Shown here piece after piece: positions 1-5,275 of a stretch of 5,897 bases of DNA. Each line of letters begins with the position of its first letter. The stretch's first letter is position 1. Origin of the DNA: Gemmatimonadota bacterium. Its GTDB lineage: Bacteria; Gemmatimonadota; Gemmatimonadetes; Gemmatimonadales; GWC2-71-9. The position numbers were made by a program, and so were the translations under genes. A model generated the notes under the pieces. The model saw nothing but the letters and a program-made list of their open reading frames with translations. It did not search any database and was not told the origin of the DNA. The stretch covers positions 1 to 5,897 of the forward strand of contig QHVD01000237.1 in assembly GCA_003222235.1 (NCBI GenBank), given 5' to 3'.

Positions 1-79
1 GCTCCACTTCATCCACCCCGACACCGCGCTGTTGTGCGAGCGCCTCGACGAAGTCGGCGTCGCCCTCCGCCCGAGGCTG

Positions 80-147
80 GTAGGTCGGGTAGTCGGTATA
101 GCCGCGGCGTCCCCGCCGTAGAAGGGGCCGGACTCCCCGGTTCCCAG
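80..147 (-). pseudogene. Remnant of the C-terminus of an Old Yellow Enzyme-type (NADH:flavin) reductase
   Basis: Reading the minus strand just past the SDR stop, FYGGD (123-109) is followed by GYTDYPTY (103-80). OYE/NemA-like ene-reductases typically end in FYGGG-x-x-GYTDYP, with two residues between the motifs. Here only 5 nt (108-104) lie between them, so the motifs sit in different frames, as expected after loss of one base. Nothing upstream of FYGGD could be the flavin barrel, because the SDR gene ends at 149. This would therefore be a short orphan fragment. The GYTDYPTY frame stays open to base 1 without a stop, which is longer than the usual OYE tail. A plus-strand frame over 2-120 also shows coding-like third positions, so a convergent gene tail may overlap. 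The motif match is from memory of the family. Confidence 0.38.
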
Positions 148-148
148 G

Positions 149-973
149 TCAGGCCTCCTGCTCGGTCGGGCGGACCAAGAGCTCGTTCACGGCGACGCGG
201 CGCGGGCGGGTCACGATGTACGCGATGGCGTCCGCGATGTCTTCCGCCTCGAGCCGCTCGATGCCGGCGAAGCGGCGCATCGCCTGCTCGCGGACCTCGG
301 GGCGCAGGTGGCTCGCCAGCTCCGTGGCGACGGCGCCCGGCTCGACGAGCGAGACGCGCACGTGCCGGCCGGTGACCTCCTGGCGCAGCGATTCGCTGAA
401 CGCACCGATCCCGAACTTCGTCAGGTTGTAGACGCCGGCGCCGCTGCGCGCGACGCGTCCGGCCACCGAGCTGATGTTGACGAGGTCCGCCACCCGGCGC
501 GGCGAGTTCTCCGCCGCCCTCAACAGGTGCGGCAGCGCGGCGTGCGTGGCATAGAGCACACCGAGCACGTTGAGTGATACCATCCGCTCCCACTCCTCCG
601 TCGGGGCGTGCTCGATGGGGCCGAGCAGCATCACGCCCGCGTTGTTCACCAGAATGTCGAGGCGCCCGAGTTCGCCGACGGTGCGCTCCACCGCGGCCCG
701 GGCCTGCGCCTGGTCCGTCACGTCCGCTTCGATGGCAAGACCCCGTCCCCCGCCCCCGTCGCGGTTGATCTCCGCCGCCAGCCGGTCGAGCCGGTCCTTG
801 CGCCGGGCGGCCGCGGCCACCGAGGCACCCTGCTCTGCCAGCGCCCGCGCGGTCGCCTCGCCGATACCGCTCGACGCCCCGGTGACCAGCGCTACTGCGC
901 CGTCCAGACGGCGCGCGGTCGTCCTCCGCCTCGGCTTCGTCTCCCGTGTCTCGTTGGCATTGATCGTCGTCAT
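149..973 (-). CDS. Short-chain dehydrogenase/reductase (classical SDR, YdfG-like, probably NADP-dependent)
   Basis: This is a complete 274-residue classical SDR, expected to be a cytoplasmic NAD(P)H-dependent oxidoreductase acting on an alcohol or carbonyl. Visible motifs in order: the glycine-rich cofactor loop TGASSGIG (31-38); two arginines after the second strand (R57-R58), which favour NADP(H); DVTD (84-87) at the adenine pocket; NNAG (110-113); structural Asn135; catalytic Ser169 in NISSVAG; and the YNLTK pair Tyr182/Lys186. EPGAVATEL (211-219) follows. The C-terminal part resembles the COG4221/YdfG group that acts on 3-hydroxy acids and related substrates, but the substrate cannot be read from sequence. 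About 20 basic or polar residues precede the Rossmann fold. The ATG overlaps the TGA of the upstream cytochrome frame (ATGA, 970-973), and AGGAG sits 7 nt upstream. These two facts fix the start and suggest translational coupling. Length and motifs are intact. Confidence 0.93.
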   Translation of the reverse strand: MTTINANETRETKPRRRTTARRLDGAVALVTGASSGIGEATARALAEQGASVAAAARRKDRLDRLAAEINRDGGGGRGLAIEADVTDQAQARAAVERTVGELGRLDILVNNAGVMLLGPIEHAPTEEWERMVSLNVLGVLYATHAALPHLLRAAENSPRRVADLVNISSVAGRVARSGAGVYNLTKFGIGAFSESLRQEVTGRHVRVSLVEPGAVATELASHLRPEVREQAMRRFAGIERLEAEDIADAIAYIVTRPRRVAVNELLVRPTEQEA

Positions 974-1404
974 GGTGTCGCTCCTGTGTGACTCAGTGCG
1001 TAGACGTAGGCCGCCGCGGCGCGGACTTGCACGGGCGTCAGTTGCGCCCCGCCCATCGGGGGCATCACGCCCGTGTGCTCCTTTGGGGCCGGCACGCCTC
1101 GGGCGATCGTGTTGGCGATCGCGTCCGGGCTCCCGTCACCCCACAGCCAGCGGCCGCTCGTGAGGTCCGGCCCGAGCGGCGTGCCTCGGGCATCCGAGCC
1201 GTGGCAACCGGCGCAGGTGCCGCCGCCGACCTGGCCGTGGTAGACGCTGTCACCCAGCGCGATCATGGCGGGCCGGATCCCGGCGCTCGCCATCGAGGAC
1301 CCCGCCTCAGGGTGAATTCCCTCGGGCGGCGCGGCAGCCTGAGCCCGCGGGGGTGGTGAGGACGGGGTGGACGTCGCCGCCTCAGTTCGGCCACGATAGA
1401 TCAC
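970..1404 (-). CDS. c-type cytochrome domain, C-terminal fragment of a dehydrogenase-cytochrome fusion
   Basis: The 144-residue frame counted from GTG 1404 contains a complete class I cytochrome c domain. The haem site CAGCH is at residues 64-68 (1215-1201). The likely axial Met117 is in MPPMGG, followed by a C-terminal helix (VQVRAAAAYVYALSH). A Pro/Ala/Ser-rich linker (about 11-45) precedes it. Such domains pass electrons from periplasmic PQQ sugar dehydrogenases to the respiratory chain. The GTG is only a formal start: no signal peptide follows it, yet haem attachment needs export, and the frame continues upstream into dehydrogenase sequence (1405-1536) until an in-frame TGA at 1539-1537. 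I therefore read this as the surviving 3' end of a truncated gene, possibly not expressed as a functional protein. It overlaps the SDR start by 4 bp. An automatic annotation would probably list it simply as a c-type cytochrome. Confidence 0.65.
   Translation of the reverse strand: MIYRGRTEAATSTPSSPPPRAQAAAPPEGIHPEAGSSMASAGIRPAMIALGDSVYHGQVGGGTCAGCHGSDARGTPLGPDLTSGRWLWGDGSPDAIANTIARGVPAPKEHTGVMPPMGGAQLTPVQVRAAAAYVYALSHTGATP
981..985 (-). promoter_or_regulatory. Ribosome binding site of the SDR gene
   Basis: AGGAG on the minus strand lies 7 nt before the ATG at 973. It is inside the 3' end of the cytochrome frame, so the SDR can be translated independently of the damaged upstream gene. Confidence 0.7.
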
Positions 1405-1536
1405 GCGCCAGATCCGGCCGTGCGCGTCATCGGCGATGTAGAGCGCGCCGTCGGGCCCGACCCCGAGTCCTGCCGGACGGTGGGCCGCCTGCCCCGGCTC
1501 CTTGATCGCGCCGGCGTGGTGGTTTCGGATCCGGGA
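1405..1536 (-). pseudogene. Last propeller blade of a glucose/sorbosone (PQQ-type) dehydrogenase, 5' end deleted
   Basis: In frame with the cytochrome domain, this stretch encodes EPGQAAHRPAGLGVGPDGA, then LYIADDAHGRIWRVIYRG running into 1404 and below. The pattern RPxGLxVGPDGALYxxDDxxGRIWRV is typical of the final beta-propeller blade of L-sorbosone/glucose dehydrogenase-like PQQ enzymes, which oxidise sugars in the periplasm and often carry a C-terminal cytochrome c. A whole enzyme would need several hundred more residues upstream. Instead, a TGA (1539-1537) interrupts the frame, and beyond it is an unrelated membrane-anchored protein. The last residues of that protein, RDGKPRS, resemble the DGKP segment that often precedes this blade, so the deletion junction may lie slightly upstream of the TGA, around 1540-1575. 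No ATG, GTG or TTG start lies between 1536 and 1405. Family assignment is from remembered motifs. Confidence 0.6.
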
Positions 1537-2025
1537 TCACGATCTCGGCTTGCCGTCACGAGGCTCACGTCGGCCCGGCGCGAGCTCGAGAATGCCCGAC
1601 ATGTCGCCGTTCACGGACTGACCGATCTGCTGGACCCATGCGCCCTTCATCCACCCCGACGTGACGACTCCGCTCAAGTGGGTGGCGCCGCTCTTCCAGT
1701 CCACCATCCCTTCGAGCTCGGCGGTAAAAGACCGCTCGGGGGAATCGGCAGCGACCGTCCACTGCGCCCGGGCGTGCCAGACGGGACGGGCCGCCTCGAG
1801 TGGGCCCTCCACCTGATACAGCGCTAGCCGCGCCCTTCCACCGCGGGCGCCATGCAGCGGGCCCTCCCAAACGGAGCCACCCCCGCTCACACCGGCCAAG
1901 GTCGCCTCGAAGGGCAGCCGGACGTGCCGGGGCGAAGCACCGTTCACCCGCTTGAGTCCGAGCGCGAGCAGGCCGATGGCGATGAGGAGTTCGCCGGGGT
2001 GTGTGAGACGGCTGATGATGCCCAT
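1537..2025 (-). CDS. Membrane-anchored protein of unknown function
   Basis: A 162-residue protein I do not recognise. One hydrophobic segment near the N-terminus (about 12-26, ELLIAIGLLALGLKR) could be an uncleaved anchor or signal. The rest is rich in alternating polar and hydrophobic stretches, Gly, Trp and Val (RARLALYQVEG, HARAQWTVAA, HLSGVVTSGWMKGAW), which suggests a beta-rich, probably extracytoplasmic domain. There are no cysteines and no recognisable catalytic motif. The ATG at 2025 has GAGG 8 nt upstream (2037-2034, minus strand), which supports this start. The C-terminal tail (GRREPRDGKPRS) is charged and may derive from the deleted dehydrogenase downstream, since the frame resumes as dehydrogenase sequence straight after the TGA. 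If so, the natural C-terminus has been replaced. Divergent from the YeeE gene run, with a 273-bp gap. Confidence 0.6.
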   Translation of the reverse strand: MGIISRLTHPGELLIAIGLLALGLKRVNGASPRHVRLPFEATLAGVSGGGSVWEGPLHGARGGRARLALYQVEGPLEAARPVWHARAQWTVAADSPERSFTAELEGMVDWKSGATHLSGVVTSGWMKGAWVQQIGQSVNGDMSGILELAPGRREPRDGKPRS

Positions 2026-2063
2026 TAGTGGTGCCTCGCTCTAACAGATTGTGCGCCCGTTAG

Positions 2064-2092
2064 TTGCAATCTTGCGTACCAGCGACGATTAT
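2064..2092 (+). promoter_or_regulatory. Candidate sigma70-like promoter for the YeeE gene run
   Basis: TTGCAA (2064-2069) and GATTAT (2087-2092) are separated by exactly 17 bp. Each matches the consensus at 4 of 6 positions. They fall in the most AT-rich part of the window, upstream of the plus-strand gene run. A start site near 2100 would give a leader of about 200 nt before the GTG at 2299. Such boxes can occur by chance. Confidence 0.35.
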
Positions 2093-2099
2093 CGATAAT
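2088..2099. promoter_or_regulatory. Perfect 12-bp palindrome, possible operator
   Basis: ATTATCGATAAT equals its own reverse complement and overlaps the candidate -10 box. A dimeric repressor bound here would block transcription. YeeE/YedE sulfur-transport operons are often under persulfide- or thiol-responsive repressors, but no regulator gene is in the window and the sequence is not a motif I can assign. Confidence 0.35.
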
Positions 2100-2176
2100 T
2101 CATAAGGTCATGGTTCGAACACCCGCCGCGGTCGCGAGGTTCCCAGGATTCCCTGTTAGTTGCCGGCACCGTCAGG

Positions 2177-2302
2177 ATGGAAAGCGCGAGGGTCGGGAGC
2201 TCGGCGACGAACTTCCGTTCGACCCGGCAGGACGCGCAAATTTGTGTCGATACGGTCGTCGAGCTCGAAGACGGGCTCGAGGCCGAGGAGGATTCTGTGT
2301 GA
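2177..2302 (+). CDS. Possible 41-residue leader ORF, function unknown
   Basis: ATG 2177 to TGA 2302 encodes 41 residues with an acidic C-terminal half (VVELEDGLEAEEDSV) and one Cys (residue 23). No family recognised. In favour: about three quarters of codons end in G or C, far more than in the extended YeeE frame over the same bases. Its TGA also overlaps the YeeE GTG start as GTGA, the same coupling geometry used elsewhere in this window. Against: there is no properly spaced Shine-Dalgarno before the ATG (AGG abuts it), and the frame stays open upstream to about 2099 without another usual start. It could be a coupled leader peptide, the tail of a decayed gene, or chance. Confidence 0.28.
   Translation: MESARVGSSATNFRSTRQDAQICVDTVVELEDGLEAEEDSV
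2286..2291 (+). promoter_or_regulatory. Ribosome binding site that fixes the YeeE start
   Basis: AGGAGG lies 7 nt before GTG 2299. It shows that translation starts there rather than at the ATG at 2110, whose extra 63 residues are Arg-rich, have poor third-position GC and resemble no membrane protein. Confidence 0.8.
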
Positions 2303-2868
2303 TTCGCGAGTTCTTGCACCGTTCCTGGCCCTGGTACGTCACGGGTCCCCTGGTGGGGCTCGTCGCCGTCAGCCTGCTCCTCATCGGCAACAAGCCGTTC
2401 AGCATCTCGAGCAACCTGCGGCACCTGTGCGCCGCCTGCCTGCCGCGGCGCCCGGATTTCTTCAAGTACGACTGGAAGCGGGTGGGGCTGTGGAATCTCG
2501 TCTTCATGCTCGGGACGGTCGTCGGCGGCTTCATCGGCGGCGTGCTGCTATCGAACTCACATCCGGCGGCCATCTCCGGCGCGGCTGTGTCTTCGCTCGC
2601 GCGCCTCGGCATCCACGATTTCTCGGGGCTCGTCCCGCGAGAGGTGTTCAACTGGCACGTCGTGTTGAGCGTCCGGGGGCTGCTCCTCCTGGTCGGCGGC
2701 GGATTCCTGACCGGCTTCGGCACCGCCTACGGAGGCGGCTGCACCTCGGGCCATGGGATTTCCGGGCTGGCGGACCTGCAGCTGCCGTCGCTGATCGCGG
2801 TGCTCGCCTTCTTCACGGGCGGCGCGCTCGCGAGCCATTTCCTCCTGCCCCTGCTCATCGTGAGGTGA
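2299..2868 (+). CDS. YeeE/YedE (DUF395) family sulfur-transport protein, first half-size subunit
   Basis: A 189-residue integral membrane protein of the YeeE/YedE family, whose members import thiosulfate or other reduced sulfur (TsuA type) or occur as half-size pairs (PmpA/PmpB type). Hydrophobic segments lie at about 13-30, 62-84, 122-140 and 163-187. The family signature GTAYGGGCTSGHGISG spans 141-156, with the key Cys148. Cys44 and Cys47 form a CxxC in HLCAACLP. In characterised relatives, conserved cysteines relay thiosulfate or persulfide across the membrane through transient S-H-S contacts. Full-length YeeE is about 350 residues, so this is one half, with the other encoded 4 bp downstream. 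The start is GTG 2299, backed by AGGAGG 7 nt upstream. The actual substrate is not determined by sequence. No rhodanese, TusA or persulfide dioxygenase partner is visible. Confidence 0.9.
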   Translation: MIREFLHRSWPWYVTGPLVGLVAVSLLLIGNKPFSISSNLRHLCAACLPRRPDFFKYDWKRVGLWNLVFMLGTVVGGFIGGVLLSNSHPAAISGAAVSSLARLGIHDFSGLVPREVFNWHVVLSVRGLLLLVGGGFLTGFGTAYGGGCTSGHGISGLADLQLPSLIAVLAFFTGGALASHFLLPLLIVR

Positions 2869-2872
2869 CACG

Positions 2873-3337
2873 ATGACGACCGTGGCTCCGATCACAACCA
2901 CGGCGGGCCGGGCGCGCGAACGGCGGCTTCCGGCGTACCTGTTGGCCGGCGTCGCCTTCGGGATCGTCCTGACGAAAGGGGAGCTGGTCTCCTGGTTCCG
3001 CATCCAGGAAGCGCTGCGCTTCAAGGGGCTCTACCTGTACGAGGTGTTCGCGTCCGCGCTCGCGGTGACGATTCCGGCGTTCGCGCTGCTCAAGCGTCGC
3101 GCCGTGCGCTCGCTCTCCGGTGAGCCGATCGCCATTCCACCCAAGGTGCTGGGCCGCGGCTACCGCTACGTGATCGGTGGCCTGATCTTCGGGCTCGGCT
3201 GGGGCCTCCTCGGCGCCTGCCCGGGACCGATCTTCGCTCTGATCGGCGCCGGCGTCGGTCCGATGGTGGTGGTGAGTCTCGCCGCCGTGGCAGGGACGTG
3301 GGTGTACGGTTACCTGCGGCCGAGCCTGCCGCATTAG
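2873..3337 (+). CDS. YeeE/YedE (DUF395) family sulfur-transport protein, second half-size subunit
   Basis: A 154-residue membrane protein that is the partner half of the preceding gene. Hydrophobic segments lie at about 20-35, 55-75, 98-125 and 127-147. The second-half signature GLGWGLLGACPGPIFALIG spans 107-125, with the single Cys116 in the conserved ACPGP motif. FGIVLTKGELVSWFRIQEA (29-47) is also characteristic of these half-size proteins. Together the two halves should form a pseudo-twofold membrane channel for thiosulfate, sulfide or persulfide-type sulfur. The ATG at 2873 follows the first half's TGA by 4 bp and has GAGGTG just upstream, so the two are probably made in step from one mRNA. 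Motifs look intact. Its 3' end overlaps the longest reading of the next gene by 40 bp. Confidence 0.9.
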   Translation: MTTVAPITTTAGRARERRLPAYLLAGVAFGIVLTKGELVSWFRIQEALRFKGLYLYEVFASALAVTIPAFALLKRRAVRSLSGEPIAIPPKVLGRGYRYVIGGLIFGLGWGLLGACPGPIFALIGAGVGPMVVVSLAAVAGTWVYGYLRPSLPH

Positions 3338-4626
3338 CGAAGGCGAGAATCGCGGCGGCGGCGGTGGTGCTGATCGCCGCCGCCGTGCTGCGCTACTACG
3401 AAGTCCCTCCCGTCCCCACGTGGTTCTACGTCTTCGCCTGGTATCCGACGCTCGTGATCCTGGACCAGGCGGTGGTCCTCGCGGGAGGCGACTCGCTGCT
3501 CGCGCGCCCGCGCGAGCTGGCGGGGATGCTGTGGTGGTCCGCTGTCATCTGGTTCTTGTTCGAGGCGATCAACTTCCGCCTGCGGAACTGGTACTACGTC
3601 TTCCTGCCCGCGAACCTGATCGAGCGCTGGGCCGGCATCACCGTGTCGCTCGCGACCGTCGTACCCGCCGTGCTGCTCCCCGAGCGACTGCTCGACCGGC
3701 TCGGCGTGTGGCACCGGCTGGAATCGCGGCCCGTGGCTCTCCGCCCCCACGACCTGCGGTTCGCCTTCCCGCTCGGGTGCGCGACCCTCGCCGCGACCCT
3801 GGCATTTCCGCGGTATCTCCATCCGTTGACCTGGGGCGCGGTATGGCTCATCGCGGAACCCCTCCTCTACCGCACCGACCCGGAGCGCTCCCTGTTCGGC
3901 GACATGGCGCGAGGCCGGTGGGGGCGGATCGCCCGCCTCATGGCGGCCGGTCTGTTCGCCGGGATTCTGTGGGAGTCAATCAACTCCGTGGCGCGCGGGA
4001 AGTGGATCTACACGGTGCCGTTCCTCGAGCACGTCAAACTCTTCGAGATGCCGCCGATCGGGTTCGTGGGCTTCACGTTTTTCGCGCTCGAGGTGTGGTC
4101 GCTGTATCACCTGCTCCTCCCGCGGACCGAGCCGCGGACCCTGGCGCCGTCCCTGCTCTTCGCCGTGCTGGTGCTCGCGGGCATGGATCGCCTCACCGTC
4201 AGCTCGACCACACCGCTGCTCGCCGATCTCCCCGGAGTCACGAACGACGTCGGGAGCCGGCTGCAGCGGGCGGGCTACACCGACCTGTTCCGGCTCGCCC
4301 GGGCGCCCGTCGCCGAACTGGCCTACCGCGCTGGGATCTCGCCTGACGAGGCACGCGCCGCGCGCGAGGCGGCCCGGCTCAGCACACTGCGCGGCATCGG
4401 GACGCGGCATGCCGCCGCGCTGATCGCGAGCGGGATCGGCACGGTGGAGGCCCTGGCGCAGGCCGATCCCGAGCGCGTGTCGCGGATCGCGCACGGGAGC
4501 GCGCACCCGACCCTCGCCGAGGTGCGCGTGTGGGTCCGCGCCGCGGAAACGGCGGCTGGCGCCGGTCAGGGCCGCCCCGAAACCCAAGGTCCTGGCGCAG
4601 GTACGTCTCCGGAGGTGACCCGATGA
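3298..4626 (+). CDS. Polytopic membrane protein with duplicated membrane domain and C-terminal helix-hairpin-helix (DUF4332-like) module
   Basis: A 442-residue protein of unknown function. About eight or nine hydrophobic segments lie between residues 17 and 300. The membrane part looks internally duplicated: FEAINFRLRNWYY (88-100) matches WESINSVARGKWIY (225-238), each at the end of a hydrophobic helix and followed by a Pro-containing turn. The surrounding 60 or so residues (about 44-104 and 178-241) align in layout. After the last helix, residues 305-418 form a soluble Ala/Arg-rich region with at least two helix-hairpin-helix-like units (LADLPGVTNDVGSRLQRAGY, 308-327; LRGIGTRHAAALIASGIGTV, 364-383), like the tandem HhH of DUF4332 proteins. 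The tail is Gly/Pro-rich. The start is uncertain: GTG 3298 overlaps the YeeE half by 40 bp and has an SD-like AGGGA that is too close, while GTG 3364/3367 would begin inside the first helix. Its stop overlaps the next ORF as ATGA. The role may be tied to the sulfur transporter, by position only. Confidence 0.75.
   Translation: MGVRLPAAEPAALAKARIAAAAVVLIAAAVLRYYEVPPVPTWFYVFAWYPTLVILDQAVVLAGGDSLLARPRELAGMLWWSAVIWFLFEAINFRLRNWYYVFLPANLIERWAGITVSLATVVPAVLLPERLLDRLGVWHRLESRPVALRPHDLRFAFPLGCATLAATLAFPRYLHPLTWGAVWLIAEPLLYRTDPERSLFGDMARGRWGRIARLMAAGLFAGILWESINSVARGKWIYTVPFLEHVKLFEMPPIGFVGFTFFALEVWSLYHLLLPRTEPRTLAPSLLFAVLVLAGMDRLTVSSTTPLLADLPGVTNDVGSRLQRAGYTDLFRLARAPVAELAYRAGISPDEARAAREAARLSTLRGIGTRHAAALIASGIGTVEALAQADPERVSRIAHGSAHPTLAEVRVWVRAAETAAGAGQGRPETQGPGAGTSPEVTR
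4611..4616 (+). promoter_or_regulatory. Strong ribosome binding site before a truncated ORF
   Basis: GGAGGT, within GGAGGTGA, sits with its GGAGG core 7 nt before ATG 4623, inside the end of the HhH membrane protein gene. It supports real translation of the short frame that follows. Confidence 0.65.
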
Positions 4627-4730
4627 TCGGCCGGCTGTGGCGCGGTTGGACGACCCGCGAGAACGCGGACGCCTACGAAACGCTCCTCAAGACGAAGATC
4701 GGCAAAGACTACGACATGCAACCGGAGTGA
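4623..4730 (+). pseudogene. N-terminal fragment (35 residues) resembling antibiotic biosynthesis monooxygenase-type proteins
   Basis: The ORF overlaps the previous stop as ATGA and has an excellent Shine-Dalgarno. It encodes MIGRLWRGWTTRENADAYET and ends 15 residues later. The opening M-I-x-R-x-W-x-G-x-T-x-x-x-x-A-x-x-Y is typical of small ABM/ferredoxin-like dimeric alpha-beta barrel proteins of about 100 residues. Here only the first strand and helix remain, then KIGKDYDMQPE and a TGA. In relatives a segment of the form DYExAVVPP occurs much later, so KDYDMQPE could be the far side of an internal deletion; that is speculative. A 35-residue piece cannot make the fold. It may survive because its translation feeds ribosomes to the DinB gene 5 bp downstream. 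Alternatively it is a genuine microprotein. Confidence 0.5.
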
Positions 4731-4735
4731 GGCCG

Positions 4736-5275
4736 ATGGATCGTCGCATCCGCCTGCTGCTCGAAATCTTCGACCAGGCGTTCGCGGGCTCTTCCTGGCA
4801 CGGCACGCCGTTGTGGGGCTCGCTGCGCGGCGTCACGCTCCAAGAGGCGTTGTGGCGGCCGGACCGCAGCCGGCACAACATCTGGGAGCTGGTCCTCCAC
4901 ACGGCCTACTGGAAGTCCATGGTACGGCGCCGCCTGCTGCGCGACCCGCAGATCTCGTTCCCGCGGGTGGGCAGCAACTGGCCCGGGCTCCCCGAGCGCG
5001 CCGACCGGGGGGCGTGGAAGCGCGATACCGCGCTGCTCAGGCACGAGCACGAGCTGTTGCGGCGCACGATCGCGCGCTTCAACCCCGCTCAGCTCGGACG
5101 GCGCGGCTGGCGATCCAAGTGGAGCAACATTCAGCACATCTACGGTATCGCGTCGCACGATCTGTATCACGCCGGGCAGATCCAGCTGCTCAAGCGCCTG
5201 TACCGATCGCGGGGCGGAAAGGGATCCGGGCCCCGGAAGTCCGCGACTGAGCCGCGGCTCAGCATGCGCGGCTGA
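4736..5275 (+). CDS. DinB-family protein (YfiT/DinB four-helix bundle, putative metal-dependent enzyme)
   Basis: A 179-residue protein with the DinB layout: a helical bundle carrying a three-histidine metal site. The expected ligands are His55 in WELVLHTAYWK (50-60) and His141 and His145 in SHDLYHAGQIQLLKRL (140-155), the most diagnostic motif of the superfamily. Members include thiol S-transferases acting on bacillithiol or mycothiol, isomerases, and many uncharacterised damage-inducible proteins; the substrate here is unknown. The ATG at 4736 follows the short ORF by 5 bp and has GGAG (4724-4727) 8 nt upstream. A longer in-frame reading from 4637 is rejected because its extra residues are Arg-rich shadow sequence. 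The last 24 or so residues (GGKGSGPRKSATEPRLSMRG end) lie beyond the fold and run into a palindromic element. The TGA stop itself is the loop of a hairpin, so the original C-terminus was probably altered. Confidence 0.88.
   Translation: MDRRIRLLLEIFDQAFAGSSWHGTPLWGSLRGVTLQEALWRPDRSRHNIWELVLHTAYWKSMVRRRLLRDPQISFPRVGSNWPGLPERADRGAWKRDTALLRHEHELLRRTIARFNPAQLGRRGWRSKWSNIQHIYGIASHDLYHAGQIQLLKRLYRSRGGKGSGPRKSATEPRLSMRG
5248..5261. repeat. Perfect 14-bp palindrome inside the 3' end of the DinB gene
   Basis: TGAGCCGCGGCTCA equals its own reverse complement. It is preceded by CCGCGACT (5241-5248), which recurs at 5278-5285 in the neighbouring hairpin cluster, so it is probably the left edge of the same composite element. 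Confidence 0.6.

Noticed and set aside
2..120. Plus-strand frame ending in TAG at 118-120, with high third-position GC over its first 26 codons; could be the tail of a gene entering from the left.
   Set aside because: Only 39 codons are visible, I recognise no family in HFIHPDTALLCERLDEVG, and a minus-strand OYE-like motif competes for the same bases. Flanking sequence is needed to decide.
34..577. Plus-strand open frames across the SDR gene (34-375, 216-431, 308-577).
   Set aside because: Antisense shadows of a fully supported SDR; their translations are Arg/Ala/Pro-rich with no motifs.
2059..2163. 9-bp direct repeat GTTAGTTGC at 2059-2067 and 2155-2163.
   Set aside because: Too short to call an insertion footprint or attachment site, and nothing between the copies looks mobile.
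2110..2298. N-terminal extension of the first YeeE half starting at ATG 2110.
   Set aside because: The 63 added residues are Arg-rich with poor third-position GC, and a perfect AGGAGG sits 7 nt before GTG 2299.
3354..3384. Inverted repeat GGCGGCGGCG / CGCCGCCGCC with an 11-nt loop around the alternative starts of the HhH membrane protein gene.
   Set aside because: It is explained by runs of Ala codons (GCG run, then GCC run) in a hydrophobic helix, so I do not claim a regulatory hairpin.
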